Shown here in pieces: positions 32,201 through 41,253 of a DNA stretch of 64,000 nucleotides. Location of the stretch: contig JANYGX010000008.1 of assembly GCA_025362295.1 (NCBI GenBank), positions 1-64,000 of the forward strand, read 5' to 3'. The translations under genes and the position numbers were made by a program. This DNA is from Sphingomonadales bacterium. GTDB lineage: Bacteria; Pseudomonadota; Alphaproteobacteria; Sphingomonadales; Sphingomonadaceae. The first letter of the stretch is position 1. Each line of letters starts with the position of its first letter. A model generated the notes under the pieces. It worked only from the letters and a program-made list of their open reading frames with translations. It had not been told where the DNA came from and ran no database searches.

Positions 32201-35200
32201 AAGATAATCACAACACCGGCAAAGCGGGGTTCGCTGCCGGAATCCACACCGTCGCGCTGTGGATCCTTGAACACATAGCCACCAATAGACACAGCGTGTT
32301 CGCCGAACAGGTTGCCGGTGGAGGCTGTGCCTGCAGCAAGGGTGATAGCGCTGATCGTATTGGTGGTCGTGGTCCCACCAGCAGTGCCTGCCGTTTCCTT
32401 GCCTGTAGCAAAGGCTGAGGGTTGTGTTTCAGTCAGTATATATGTGCCAGCCGGCAGGTTATTAAAACTATAGCTGCCATCAGCCACTGTGGTTGCTGTG
32501 CATGAAAGCGCAGGCGTAAGAGCGCTGAGATACGCGCATATGTTGACAGCACTGTTACCGATTTGAACAATACCGGATAAGGTAACCTGTACTCCGGCTA
32601 TACCCGGTTCGCCTGTATCAACCACGCCATTGTCGTTGTTATCAATATATACTTTTCCGGCAAGCGATGATGCAATTTCACCAAATTGATAATTCGTCAG
32701 CAGTTCACCGTTGCCAATGGTAATGCCGGTAAAAATATCATTGCCTGCAATCCCGCGTGAGCTGCCTGACAAGCCTCCAACTTTGTCTTGTCCGTCGGCA
32801 TAGTTACTGAGTGGCGATGAATTCTGGGATTGTTCCGTTATCGTATAGCCAGTGGCGTTTGAACCCGGCAAATTAAGATAGGCATAGTTACCCACTGAGT
32901 CCGTGCTCACGACGCACGTGATTATCCCGCAGACATCTTGGCCTGTGGCCGTTGTGCCGCTGAGTGTGACGACAATTTCCGGGATACCCACTTCATTCGC
33001 ATCGCGTGTGCCGTTATTGTTGGCATCGATGTAAACAGTGCCGGTCAATCCCTGACCGCTTTCGCCGAAGTTATAATTGGCGGCTGTGCTGCCAGCTGGC
33101 ACAGTGATGCTGGTGACGCTGACATTGGCAACACCAAGGGCTACACTGTTGGCCGTATTGACGCCGCCTGATGTGCCGCCACTGCTGCCGATATAGGCCC
33201 CTGTGTGCGTAAGGCCCGGTGGCGGTGTTTCCGTGACGCTGTATGTGCCTGGGCGCAGCACAAGGCACTTCGGATCGGCATCAGCCGTTTTCGGGAATGA
33301 ATAGACACCTGTGGCGTCAGTTGTGATTGAGCAGTTGAGTGTCTCGCCAAGATCGTTGGTGCCAGAGAGCTTGATGATAGCCCCCGCCAGACCAGCGGTT
33401 TCTGTGCCGTCGTGCACGGCGTTCTTGTTGGCGTCAAAATACACAATGCCAGAGAGTGTTGATGTTGGCAGTTCGCCAAAATCGCGTTCAGTTAAACTGT
33501 TGTTCGGGTTAACCAGACCAACAATAATGTCTTCAGGCGAGCCACGACCGTTGCTGTTTGGCACAACAGCACCAATACCATTGGTATCTTTGCCATCCGA
33601 TGCACCAGTGGGTTGCGCCAGTTCTGTGACCACATAACCGTATGAGTTTGACGGCGGCACAGATGGGAAAGAATAAAAGCCATTCGCATCGATGGTCGTG
33701 GTGATATTGACGGGCACACCGGCATAATCATTGCCTGTGAGGCGTACGGGTTGCGGCAGGCTAAAGCTTGCAGGCGGATAACCAGTTTCGCCAGCATCAC
33801 GCACGCCATTGTTGTTCAGATCACGGTAGATGTAACCAGACACCTGTGCCTGCTGGTATTCCTGAAAGATATAGCCCGTGGCATTTATGTTGGACCCCAA
33901 CACAATATTCGAGATCGTGTTTTGTGCCGCAGCGCTGCCATATGTCGCATTATTAACAATGCCGCCAGCTGTGCCTGCTGTTTCGTTACGATCGAAATAG
34001 CCGCCGGGTTGTGTTTCGACAATTGTGTAGCCTGTTAGACCAGACGGCGGCAGCTGGTCAAATTTATACGCACCAGTACTGTCGGTTTTTGTGGTTCGGC
34101 TGACCGAGTTGCCAAAATTATCGGTGCCAGTCAGCAAGAGCGACACCTGATCAATGCCTTCACCGGACGCAGCGATGGCATCGTTTCTATCTAAGTCGTT
34201 ATAAACAATGCCGGCAATCGAGGCGTTACGGATTTGTGCATCAGCGCTGGCAGAATTGTTGCCACTGTTGCTATCCCGGCTGAGTGCATTACCACCACTA
34301 TCAAGGCCTGGCGCAATTGCAGCCGCGTTTGTGCTGTTGGCTGGCGTGAACACACCTGTATAGGGGTCGGCCGTGCGCTCATTGATTTTGAGATCGACCT
34401 TGCTGTTAGAGTCGCCGGGAAAAATGCCATCGAGTATGCACACGACTGTCGTCGTTCCTGAACAATTCAATGCCGAAACCGTTGCCGTGCTGCCAGCTGG
34501 CAAGCTGAACGACGGCGCTGGCGACGATACTATAAACCCTGTTGGCAGCTGGTCCGTCACGCGCACTTGTGTTGTTTTCGATGGCCCGTTGTTGGCGATG
34601 CGAATGGTGAACTCAATAGGTTCATTGATATCGCGCACCAGAGCACCGGTGCGGGTTTTGCTAAGCACCGCAAGATCTGTGCTTGGCAGCACTGTGGTGG
34701 TTTGCACCGCCTGGTTGTTGGCTGTCTGGCTATCAGCGCCTGCACCCTGTGCAACAGGTTGTTCGGCAGAGCTGATTTCAACTGTGTTGGTGTTGGTGGT
34801 GCTGACATCTGGCGCTGTGCCGGTGAGTGAATAAACCATGCGGAACAGCACCTGCTTACCAGCATCAAGATAGTTATTGGCGACAGTGGATGGATCAATT
34901 TTACAGATATAATTGCCACCTGAGGGCACACATGTGGCATTTGGCGCTGATTGAAACGTCAAACCACCATTAGCCGAGGCACCTGCTGGGTTGACAATTG
35001 TGGATGTCAGACTGACAGCCATACCAGCAGGCGGCGTTGGCAGATCTTTGAGCACAATATCTGTCGCCCGCGACGGCCCATAGTTGGATATCCGCACATC
35101 ATAATTCAATGTTTGGCCAAAACCGATGGGATCATCCGTTGCCGGGTTGGTTTCAACTTTTGTCACGCCAAGGTCGAGAGCTGGGGCGATCACATTATGT

Positions 35201-37737
35201 GTGAGGCTGATGCTGTTGTTTGTATTATCGGATTCAAGTGTAGATGTCATAATGTTTGCGGTGTTTAATTGTGAAACGGGGAAGTCAGACAAAGCTGTGT
35301 GACCGCCAAAAGGGTATTTTGGTAGCACTGTAATGTCGATTTGCTGGCTTTCATTTCTGGCAAGCGTGCCCATAGAGCATGTTATAGCGTTGCCCCTGTT
35401 GACCCCGCACGTTGCACCAGATTTTGTGGTTGTAGGTGTGCCAACGATATCATAGCGCGTTGAGTCAATGATATCATGGACAAGAACATTGTCTGCCTGA
35501 TTACCACCAATATTTTTAGCGCTCACTATGTAATGCGCAACCACACCCACCTGCGCTGGGTTTGGTGTGATGGTTTTGCTGGTGAGTGTGACATCAGCCA
35601 CAGCGGCTATCGTATAACTGGCAGAGCCTGTATTATTTGTATTGTCCGTTTCGGTAGTGTCCGACGAAAATATACTGGCTGTGTTGGTGAAAGTGCCATT
35701 TTCAAATGGCCTGGTGACTTTCAGGATCAGGGTTTGTGGTGTGCCAACAGCAAGGTTGGCTAAACTCCAGCTGACTGTGCCATTAATCTGATTATAGGTT
35801 GCCGTGCCAGTGGTTGTGCTATCGACAATCACTGCGGTTACATTGCTGCCATCGGTAATATAGTTGGGTAAGGCATCTGTCACATTGACAGTGCGTGCCG
35901 TATCCCCAGACAAATTCTGGGCAATCAGTCGAATATAAAAAGATTGTTGTGTGTCTGGTATAGTGAGGTTGCTTGACCAACCGCTTGAATTTGTCAGACT
36001 GACATCTTTTAAAACTTTAAGGTCAGCAGATTTTGGGGTTGAACGTACGTTTGCAGCGCTGCAATCATTGCCTGTTGGGCTTGTGGCAGTAGACGGGGTA
36101 TGGCTGGAGCCAGCCGTGCGATCCGTGCATGCCGTGTTGGAGATAGAACCGTCCGTTCCCGCTGCTGGTTTTGTAATAATTGAAAGTGGGGTTGCAGCGC
36201 TGCCGACAGCGAGCGTGCCTGTGCCAGTGGTCGCGCAACTCACAACCGGCGCTGCGTATGTGCAACTCCACGGACCACTACTGGACACATAGGTCTCGTT
36301 GGCATCAAGCGTATCCTTCACCCGTATAGGGTGTGCGGGATCGTAGCTGGCAATCGATGGCCCCTGGTTGTCAACCGTGATTGTGCTGGTAACATTAGCG
36401 CCATCCTTGACCGGATTCGGCACTTTAACTTTTGATTGCAGACGCAAATCCGCATTGGCTGCCAGCACTTCAAAACTGGCGGAGGCCGTGTTGTTGGGTG
36501 GGTTTGAGTCAATGTAGCCCGATGGCAGTGTGAGGTTTGCTGTGTTTGTCGAAGCCGAACTCGTGGCTGTGACACCGGTCACCGGAATAAGAAAATCCAC
36601 CTGTTGGCCAATGGCAAGACCTGCCGTTGTGCATGTTACAGTCTGGCCAAGCTTGCTGCATCCTGCAGGTGGTGCACCGACTGTAAAATTAGCCGCTATA
36701 GCATCAGAAATCTGAGTACCAGCAGGTACAACTTGCGGACCGTTATTGAGAATACTAAGGGTGATTGTGGCGTTGCTGCCGACAATGGTGATTGCAGGCA
36801 TGGATTTAAGCGCCTGCAAATCACTGCCAGCCGTAATGGCTGTGGTCGCCAACGGCGATGTGTTGTTGTTAGGGTTGGGATCAAGCACTTGCGGATCAGT
36901 TATTCTTACACTGGCAATGCTGGACACATTACCAGCCACAGCCGACACAGCCTTGCCGTTGATGGTAAGCACTGGATAATCAGCGCCAATAGCCGCTGCA
37001 GCGCCTGAATAACCACAGGTAACAACCGTGCCAGCCAGGCTGCATGTCCAGCCCGTGCCAGAGTAGCCTTGATAAAGGTAATCAGCTGTCGCTGGCAGAT
37101 TTTCTGTTATCTCTATGGCAGATGTCGTGTTTGGCCCAGCGTTATGCGCTGTCAGGGTATAATTAAGTACTGAACCCGCTGGTATTGATGCAGCGGATGC
37201 GACATTTGTAACGGATATATCAGCGCCAGATTTTACGGACGGTGTGACGGTAAGCGAATCATTTGCTGTGTTGGAATCAGTATTTCCAAAAGCTGATACG
37301 GTTGCTTTTGTGTTAGCACTACCAGGTGCGCTGGCTTTGGCCGTAAAGCTGAAAATTTGAGTGTTTGCCACACCGACAGCCAGTGGTGTCGGCAACGTGC
37401 AGGTGAGCGTCTGGCTTCCGGCAACACCGCTTAAAACGCAGTAGCTCGGATAATTAACCGGAGCACCAACAGTAAATTTTGGCGAAATATTGACCGTTAC
37501 AACGGCGTTATTGACAGATGTAGGACCGGAATTATCCACTTGAATTGTGAAAACGGCATCCGCGCCATTTGCGACAGGATCAGACGACACAGAGTAATTT
37601 GTAATCTGTAAATCACTGGCAAAAGCAGTGGCGCCTGCAAAAAAAACAGACAGCATCACAAAAGCGCGCACGCACGCAAACTGACGTAGCTTTAAACCCA
37701 CAACACAACCCTTCACATGGTGCCTTGATAGACACAT
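29209..37737 (-). CDS. Giant DUF11 / SdrD-B-repeat surface protein with OmpA-like end
   Basis: 2842 residues. The signal peptide ends near AFA/SDL (residue 41). About residues 42-1180 are tandem DUF11 (isopeptide-fold-like) repeats of the type VNVTDALPNYITDG and DNTNNTGSASYTIAA. About ten SdrD-B/Cna-B-like repeats follow, each opening like GxVYxDxNxNGxxDxxE and carrying GTYTITETQP. A carboxypeptidase-regulatory-like unit, another DUF11 domain and a further SdrD-B repeat (IIGKVFDDKNNNGIQDNDEP) come next. The last roughly 90 residues look like a short OmpA/peptidoglycan-binding-type domain. Probably a calcium-binding adhesin or stalk. It overlaps the barrel gene by 4 bp and lies 102 bp downstream of a CRP-family gene. 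Confidence 0.75.
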   Translation of the reverse strand: MCLSRHHVKGCVVGLKLRQFACVRAFVMLSVFFAGATAFASDLQITNYSVSSDPVANGADAVFTIQVDNSGPTSVNNAVVTVNISPKFTVGAPVNYPSYCVLSGVAGSQTLTCTLPTPLAVGVANTQIFSFTAKASAPGSANTKATVSAFGNTDSNTANDSLTVTPSVKSGADISVTNVASAASIPAGSVLNYTLTAHNAGPNTTSAIEITENLPATADYLYQGYSGTGWTCSLAGTVVTCGYSGAAAAIGADYPVLTINGKAVSAVAGNVSSIASVRITDPQVLDPNPNNNTSPLATTAITAGSDLQALKSMPAITIVGSNATITLSILNNGPQVVPAGTQISDAIAANFTVGAPPAGCSKLGQTVTCTTAGLAIGQQVDFLIPVTGVTATSSASTNTANLTLPSGYIDSNPPNNTASASFEVLAANADLRLQSKVKVPNPVKDGANVTSTITVDNQGPSIASYDPAHPIRVKDTLDANETYVSSSGPWSCTYAAPVVSCATTGTGTLAVGSAATPLSIITKPAAGTDGSISNTACTDRTAGSSHTPSTATSPTGNDCSAANVRSTPKSADLKVLKDVSLTNSSGWSSNLTIPDTQQSFYIRLIAQNLSGDTARTVNVTDALPNYITDGSNVTAVIVDSTTTGTATYNQINGTVSWSLANLAVGTPQTLILKVTRPFENGTFTNTASIFSSDTTETDNTNNTGSASYTIAAVADVTLTSKTITPNPAQVGVVAHYIVSAKNIGGNQADNVLVHDIIDSTRYDIVGTPTTTKSGATCGVNRGNAITCSMGTLARNESQQIDITVLPKYPFGGHTALSDFPVSQLNTANIMTSTLESDNTNNSISLTHNVIAPALDLGVTKVETNPATDDPIGFGQTLNYDVRISNYGPSRATDIVLKDLPTPPAGMAVSLTSTIVNPAGASANGGLTFQSAPNATCVPSGGNYICKIDPSTVANNYLDAGKQVLFRMVYSLTGTAPDVSTTNTNTVEISSAEQPVAQGAGADSQTANNQAVQTTTVLPSTDLAVLSKTRTGALVRDINEPIEFTIRIANNGPSKTTQVRVTDQLPTGFIVSSPAPSFSLPAGSTATVSALNCSGTTTVVCILDGIFPGDSNSKVDLKINERTADPYTGVFTPANSTNAAAIAPGLDSGGNALSRDSNSGNNSASADAQIRNASIAGIVYNDLDRNDAIAASGEGIDQVSLLLTGTDNFGNSVSRTTKTDSTGAYKFDQLPPSGLTGYTIVETQPGGYFDRNETAGTAGGIVNNATYGSAAAQNTISNIVLGSNINATGYIFQEYQQAQVSGYIYRDLNNNGVRDAGETGYPPASFSLPQPVRLTGNDYAGVPVNITTTIDANGFYSFPSVPPSNSYGYVVTELAQPTGASDGKDTNGIGAVVPNSNGRGSPEDIIVGLVNPNNSLTERDFGELPTSTLSGIVYFDANKNAVHDGTETAGLAGAIIKLSGTNDLGETLNCSITTDATGVYSFPKTADADPKCLVLRPGTYSVTETPPPGLTHTGAYIGSSGGTSGGVNTANSVALGVANVSVTSITVPAGSTAANYNFGESGQGLTGTVYIDANNNGTRDANEVGIPEIVVTLSGTTATGQDVCGIITCVVSTDSVGNYAYLNLPGSNATGYTITEQSQNSSPLSNYADGQDKVGGLSGSSRGIAGNDIFTGITIGNGELLTNYQFGEIASSLAGKVYIDNNDNGVVDTGEPGIAGVQVTLSGIVQIGNSAVNICAYLSALTPALSCTATTVADGSYSFNNLPAGTYILTETQPSAFATGKETAGTAGGTTTTNTISAITLAAGTASTGNLFGEHAVSIGGYVFKDPQRDGVDSGSEPRFAGVVIILHDQSGAEIARTTTGTDGSFSFNNLPAGTYTIEEVQPAGYGVSTPKTVAVTVTAGGAQQLKFGNTYSSVGGNVFVDASNDGVRQSTERGIGSVTLTLTGTDAAGRAVSATTTTAADGTYKFDTLLAGTYTITETQPTNYVNGINHQGTAGGTVGNNVISAIALSVATDATAYDFGERGQGLSGVVYDDRNRNGVKDATDPALSGVTIELRQNGALIATTVTGADGRYSFPDIEAGMYDVVEIQPNGYSSGAENNSNTNHFTVVAGTQIPDVNFGELTGSLAGLVYNDSNGNAQRDPNEPVIPNTVVTLSGTTARGENICTYLAALSPAGTCNQITAQDGSYKFAGLPDGTYTLNETQPAGFGQGTNMVGTSGGVISADQIGSIALANSADAAGYLFGEKGASGQISGTVWFDANHDRIRESSEQLEAGWTVQLLLGNTVVSTTITDSKGAYGFSNIAPGTGYRIRFVSPKGTAMGGSRTNEDNSAANPGKAQLINGEITNITLVPGGTVPQQSLPLDPSGVVYDSVRRTLVENATVTISGPSGFDPSLHLLGGATNLSQKTAADGIYQFLLLSGAPAGTYTLKVTPPSGSYNPTQPSSIIPPCTGPHTVGATPDPALMSLIDGAPALNTVQNCAAGTASTAYFLSFTLTPGVSAPVINNNIPIDPVLKGAIVVTKTTPLVNVTRGQLVPYSISARNTLNGSLTGITISDYMPAGFQYRINSARINNVAAEPARVLRELSWINQSFAPQETKRYDLLLTVGAGVKEGNHVNQAYAVNQIVQTKVSDIAEATVRIVPDADFDCTDIIGKVFDDKNNNGIQDNDEPGLPGVRLATVNGLLVTTDQFGRYHITCPMIANEDRGSNFILKLDTRTLPTGYRMTTENPETVRLTRGKFVKLNFGASLNRVVRLDVTGAAFNQNDVIETYKTELTKLAATLAEKPSVLRVVYTQTSETKETAKARINALVDAIRNCWRKDGDRYRLTIEQEIITPESHVEGGVQ

Positions 37738-37839
37738 TTCCCACCTGAAGGATTAGCTTAATAGAGTTAACAAAAAGTTAGGTACGATCCAAAATTTATA
37801 ATGATTGTATAATTATTATAGAAATTACCTCGGCTTATA

Positions 37840-38568
37840 TTAAGCAGAGAGGTTATCGCCACCACCATTTTCAATGCGTTCAATCAGTTTACAAACATCT
37901 TTGACTATAATATTTTTTGGCTGTTTTATAATCAATCCGGCATCGGCAAGGCGGCTTATTTCCCGCGTTACGGCCTCGCGCTGGGCTCCTATCAATGACG
38001 CGATTTCCGAATGGTTTGGCATTGGCGAAATTGTCGCCTGATTGTCTTGAATGCCTGCGGCTATGGCCAGTTTGAGAATTTCCGCATCAATTCGGAATGG
38101 CACGGTTACCGTTGTCAGCGTGAACAATCGCCCACTTAAATCCCGCACACGGGCGGCCATATCCCCCAGCAGGTTGCGACACAGCGCCGGCGATGCCTTC
38201 AGCACCGAATGAAATTTTTCAGCTGATATGCAGCCTACCGTTGCCGGTGTGATGGCCATGATGCTGACAGAACGTGGGGCACTGTCAAGAGCGGCAAGTT
38301 CGCCAAAATAATTGCCAGCGATCAGTTGCCTATAGCTAACCTCCCTACCCGCTGCCGAATATTGGTGGACCAGCAAGGTGCCCGCGAAAAGCAGATAAAA
38401 ATCTGTGCTGCTATCCATATGATGGATGATAATTTCGCCTTTTTCATAGCCTGAAAATTTTAGATGATCAAAAAGCAGGCGCCTGTCGATTTCAGGAATA
38501 TCCTGGAACAAGTGAAATATATTCAGCGTTTCAAATCGCGGTGATATTTTGATGTTGAGCATAAACAC
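37840..38568 (-). CDS. CRP/FNR-family transcriptional regulator, cyclic-nucleotide-binding type
   Basis: 242 residues: an N-terminal cyclic-nucleotide-binding fold (about 20-130) and a C-terminal winged helix with recognition region HSEIASLIGAQREAVTREIS (about 187-206). The phosphate-binding cassette FGELAALDSAPRS at 88-100 keeps the G-E-L and R-S spacing of proteins that bind cyclic nucleotides. The N-terminal cysteine cluster of oxygen-sensing FNR is absent. It is divergent from the TIR/cyclase operon, whose last gene encodes a class III cyclase, and points toward the giant surface-protein gene 102 bp downstream. That it senses the cyclase product and controls either neighbour is inferred. 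Confidence 0.85.
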   Translation of the reverse strand: MFMLNIKISPRFETLNIFHLFQDIPEIDRRLLFDHLKFSGYEKGEIIIHHMDSSTDFYLLFAGTLLVHQYSAAGREVSYRQLIAGNYFGELAALDSAPRSVSIMAITPATVGCISAEKFHSVLKASPALCRNLLGDMAARVRDLSGRLFTLTTVTVPFRIDAEILKLAIAAGIQDNQATISPMPNHSEIASLIGAQREAVTREISRLADAGLIIKQPKNIIVKDVCKLIERIENGGGDNLSA

Positions 38569-38600
38569 TCGATATCTCTTGTAATTTCAAGGTTTAATAA

Positions 38601-38619
38601 TGTATATTATAAATATACA
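38601..38619. promoter_or_regulatory. Candidate operator palindrome between crp-like and TIR genes
   Basis: TGTATAT (38601-38607) and ATATACA (38613-38619) form a perfect 7-bp inverted repeat with a 5-bp spacer in the 96-bp divergent promoter region. Its two-fold symmetry suits a dimeric regulator such as the neighbouring CRP-family protein, though the half-site is not a classical TGTGA. AT-rich palindromes also occur by chance. Confidence 0.4.
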
Positions 38620-38664
38620 GGTTGTTGTTGCTGATGTGTAAGTTGTATCCACTTGAGGTCATAC

Positions 38665-40806
38665 ATGCATCAAACGTTCTTTTACAAGGCTTTCATAAGT
38701 TACAGCCATGAAGATCATAAGCACGCCGTGTGGTTGCATAAAGCGCTTGAAACCTATTCCATTCCGAAACACTTGCGACATAGCAGCGGCTCAAAAAGTT
38801 TGGCACCTATTTTCAGGGACAGGGCCGAACTCCCTGCCAATGCCAATTTAACAGAAATCATCAAAACGGCTCTTGCAAAATCTGAGTTCTTGATTGTCGT
38901 ATGCTCGCCAGCGGCAGCGGCATCGCAGTGGGTTGGTTTGGAAATAATGGAATTTCAACGCTTGCATGGCGATACCAATATTCTTGGCATTATCGTTGGT
39001 GGATGCCCCTCGGCAGAGGAGACACATAAGCAGTGTTTTCCTCATGCCATGCGTTTTGTTATGGGTAAGGATGGTCTGCTTTCAGCGGTGCCGCGTGAAC
39101 CCATAGCGGCTGATCTGCGCGCCGGTGGTGATGGCAAACGACTAGTCAAGCTTAAACTGGTGGCAGGCCTGCTTGGGGTTGGGCTTGATCAAATAGTCCA
39201 GCGTGACAGCAAACGCCGCCACCGCGCTATGACATTTATCACAGCCAGTGCCGTAACGGCCATGCTAGTTATGGGCTACTTGATGTGGGCAGCCGTTGAT
39301 TCGCGACGTCAAGCAGAGGCTAGACGCGCAGAGTCAGAGGATTTGGTAGCATTCATGTTGGGTGATCTCAGGCAAAAACTAGAACCGGTTGGACGGCTTG
39401 AGTTGCTGGGAGCTGTGAGCGGCAAAATTCTGGCGCATTATGCCAAAGAGTCTGCGAACGATATGAGCAACAGCAATTTGCAGCAAAAAGCCAAGGCGTT
39501 AACGTTGCTTGGAGACATTGAAAACCAGCGCGGTGACAAGAAAGCAGCATACACTACAGTTGAGCAAGCAAGCGCCGTTACAAGTGAGTTGGTCCGGCGG
39601 CAACCCAGCAATCAGCAGTATATATTTGATCATGCCCAAAACGAGTTCTGGCGCGGGCAAGTTATGATGGATAGCGGCAATAACACTGCAGCTGACCAGG
39701 CATTTTTGAATTATGAAAATTTGGCACAACGCTTGGTGTTATTGGCACCCAATAATTTCAAATGGCAGCTTGAGGTGGCCTATGCACAGCTTAATCGCGG
39801 TGCTTTGTTACTTGAGGAGAACCAGCCAGCGTTGGCACTGGCTAAATTTGAACAGTCTTACGAGATACAACAAAGAATGCCAAGCCATGCAATAAATCGC
39901 ACACAGCTCAAAGAGAAAGCCAACACGCTTGTGTGGAAAGCAGATGCACTCAACCGTTTGCTGAGATTGCCAGAAGCGGCGGCTGTGCTTGATACAGACA
40001 TATCAGAGTATCAAGATCTCCTGAAACAAGACCCCAAAGACGAACAGATCAATGGTGCGTTGCAGTCCGTACGCATTAATAAAGCATTGATTACAGCGGC
40101 GCTTGGCAATACAGCGGAAGCTATTCATGAGCTTGAAAGCACACTGGTTGTTTTTGGCTATCTTGTAAACCGCGACCCGCAAAATCAGGATTGGCGGGAA
40201 CGACTGATATCAACGCAACATGTATTGGCGGAAATGCTTCTCGAAAATAATAAAGCAGAGCAAGCGAAATATATACTGGGTAGCGCAAGTAAGGGTATTG
40301 AGACATTCGAAAAAAACTCGAAAGACAGTGATTTTTGGAGACAAAAACTGAAGGTAAAGAATACCTGTCTTTCGTCTGTGTTGCTTTTCTCACAAAAACG
40401 TTACGCTCTTGCTGTTGCGACTATGGACGCTGCAATAGAAAGCTCTATGCACACGCGCTATTCTATAAAAGCCGACGATATGGTGTCACGTAACTTAGGG
40501 CTGATGTTTTATATTCAAGGCGAAATTGGTAATGCCATGAACGATCAAAAAATGGCACACAGTAATTGGCAACAGGCGTTTGAACAACTTAAACCCTATA
40601 AATATACCGGTGAGGCCAGAGACCGCGATACTTTGGCACGAGCAGAATATCGATTGGGTAATATTGAAGCTGCCCTGAAGATAAAAAACCAGCTTGATCA
40701 AAATGGATACAAGTATCCCGCCTATTTGCTGTTCTGGAAAAACAGAAAACCAGAAACAGCAATGATCAATAACTTTAAACCCTTAACGGAGCACAATCAT
40801 GATTAA
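38665..40806 (+). CDS. TIR domain - transmembrane - TPR protein
   Basis: 713 residues. The TIR domain (about 3-150) opens with FFYKAFISYSHEDHKHA, continues with FRDRAEL and FLIVVCSPAAAASQWVGLEI, and retains the glutamate of the WVxxE segment expected for NAD-cleaving TIRs. A single transmembrane helix lies at about 188-212 (MTFITASAVTAMLVMGYLMW), then a conserved linker (AESEDLVAFMLGDLRQKLEP). The rest, to the C-terminus, is helical and TPR-like. I chose the ATG at 38665, which has GAGG just upstream, over a TTG at 38653. It is the first gene of an operon; the next gene overlaps it by 8 bp. An effector role gated by the TPR region is an inference from conflict-system TIRs. Confidence 0.8.
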   Translation: MHQTFFYKAFISYSHEDHKHAVWLHKALETYSIPKHLRHSSGSKSLAPIFRDRAELPANANLTEIIKTALAKSEFLIVVCSPAAAASQWVGLEIMEFQRLHGDTNILGIIVGGCPSAEETHKQCFPHAMRFVMGKDGLLSAVPREPIAADLRAGGDGKRLVKLKLVAGLLGVGLDQIVQRDSKRRHRAMTFITASAVTAMLVMGYLMWAAVDSRRQAEARRAESEDLVAFMLGDLRQKLEPVGRLELLGAVSGKILAHYAKESANDMSNSNLQQKAKALTLLGDIENQRGDKKAAYTTVEQASAVTSELVRRQPSNQQYIFDHAQNEFWRGQVMMDSGNNTAADQAFLNYENLAQRLVLLAPNNFKWQLEVAYAQLNRGALLLEENQPALALAKFEQSYEIQQRMPSHAINRTQLKEKANTLVWKADALNRLLRLPEAAAVLDTDISEYQDLLKQDPKDEQINGALQSVRINKALITAALGNTAEAIHELESTLVVFGYLVNRDPQNQDWRERLISTQHVLAEMLLENNKAEQAKYILGSASKGIETFEKNSKDSDFWRQKLKVKNTCLSSVLLFSQKRYALAVATMDAAIESSMHTRYSIKADDMVSRNLGLMFYIQGEIGNAMNDQKMAHSNWQQAFEQLKPYKYTGEARDRDTLARAEYRLGNIEAALKIKNQLDQNGYKYPAYLLFWKNRKPETAMINNFKPLTEHNHD

Positions 40807-41236
40807 CTACAAGACTGTTAAAAGTGTTATCGATATTAAAATTTGTTTTTCCAAGCTCGGATTTTCCACGTGTGTTCAATACACTGAAGAAGCTCTTGAG
40901 AATGCACCTGAATGCACAAATAATGTACGTGACGATCTGGGCTTTACGTTTCCGGTTTATGCGCTGAGCAAGCTTCAATTCAGTTTTGATGGTACGCTTG
41001 CAGGATGGCAGTTTGATTTAAACCCAGTGAGATTCAAAACCTTTCCTGGTGAAGAGTTTTCAGCACCCATACCGCTGCTTGAAAACGGGGATCGCAATTT
41101 TGATTTTCCTGCCATAAAGCTTGCACTTATTAATTATTTTCTCAAACCTGGTAATTACGTGTTTGATCTTCACATGTTAGATCCAGCAGGTAATAAAATA
41201 ATTATTGATCCGACAGTAAGTCATCATCACCCTTAA
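40799..41236 (+). CDS. Protein of unknown function in the TIR/cyclase operon
   Basis: A 145-residue protein I cannot place in a family. It has no signal peptide or transmembrane segment. Residues 50-140 look beta-rich, with FTFPVYALSKLQFSFDGTLA and the end GNYVFDLHMLDPAGNKIIID. It carries cysteines in KICFSKLGFSTCVQY and APECTN. The start overlaps the TIR gene by 8 bp and its stop is 17 bp before the cyclase gene, so it belongs to the same transcript. A sensor, adaptor or inhibitor role for its neighbours is a guess from position only. Confidence 0.65.
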   Translation: MINYKTVKSVIDIKICFSKLGFSTCVQYTEEALENAPECTNNVRDDLGFTFPVYALSKLQFSFDGTLAGWQFDLNPVRFKTFPGEEFSAPIPLLENGDRNFDFPAIKLALINYFLKPGNYVFDLHMLDPAGNKIIIDPTVSHHHP

Positions 41237-41253
41237 ACTCTACATTCACTGCA

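Noticed and set aside
29209-37737. CRISPR or other short regular DNA repeat array
   Set aside because: The repetitiveness is at protein-domain level (DUF11 and SdrD-B units of about 100 residues), with no regular spacer pattern; no CRISPR array is seen anywhere in the window.
37840-38568. FNR-type oxygen sensor
   Set aside because: The N-terminal cysteine cluster that binds the iron-sulfur centre is absent.
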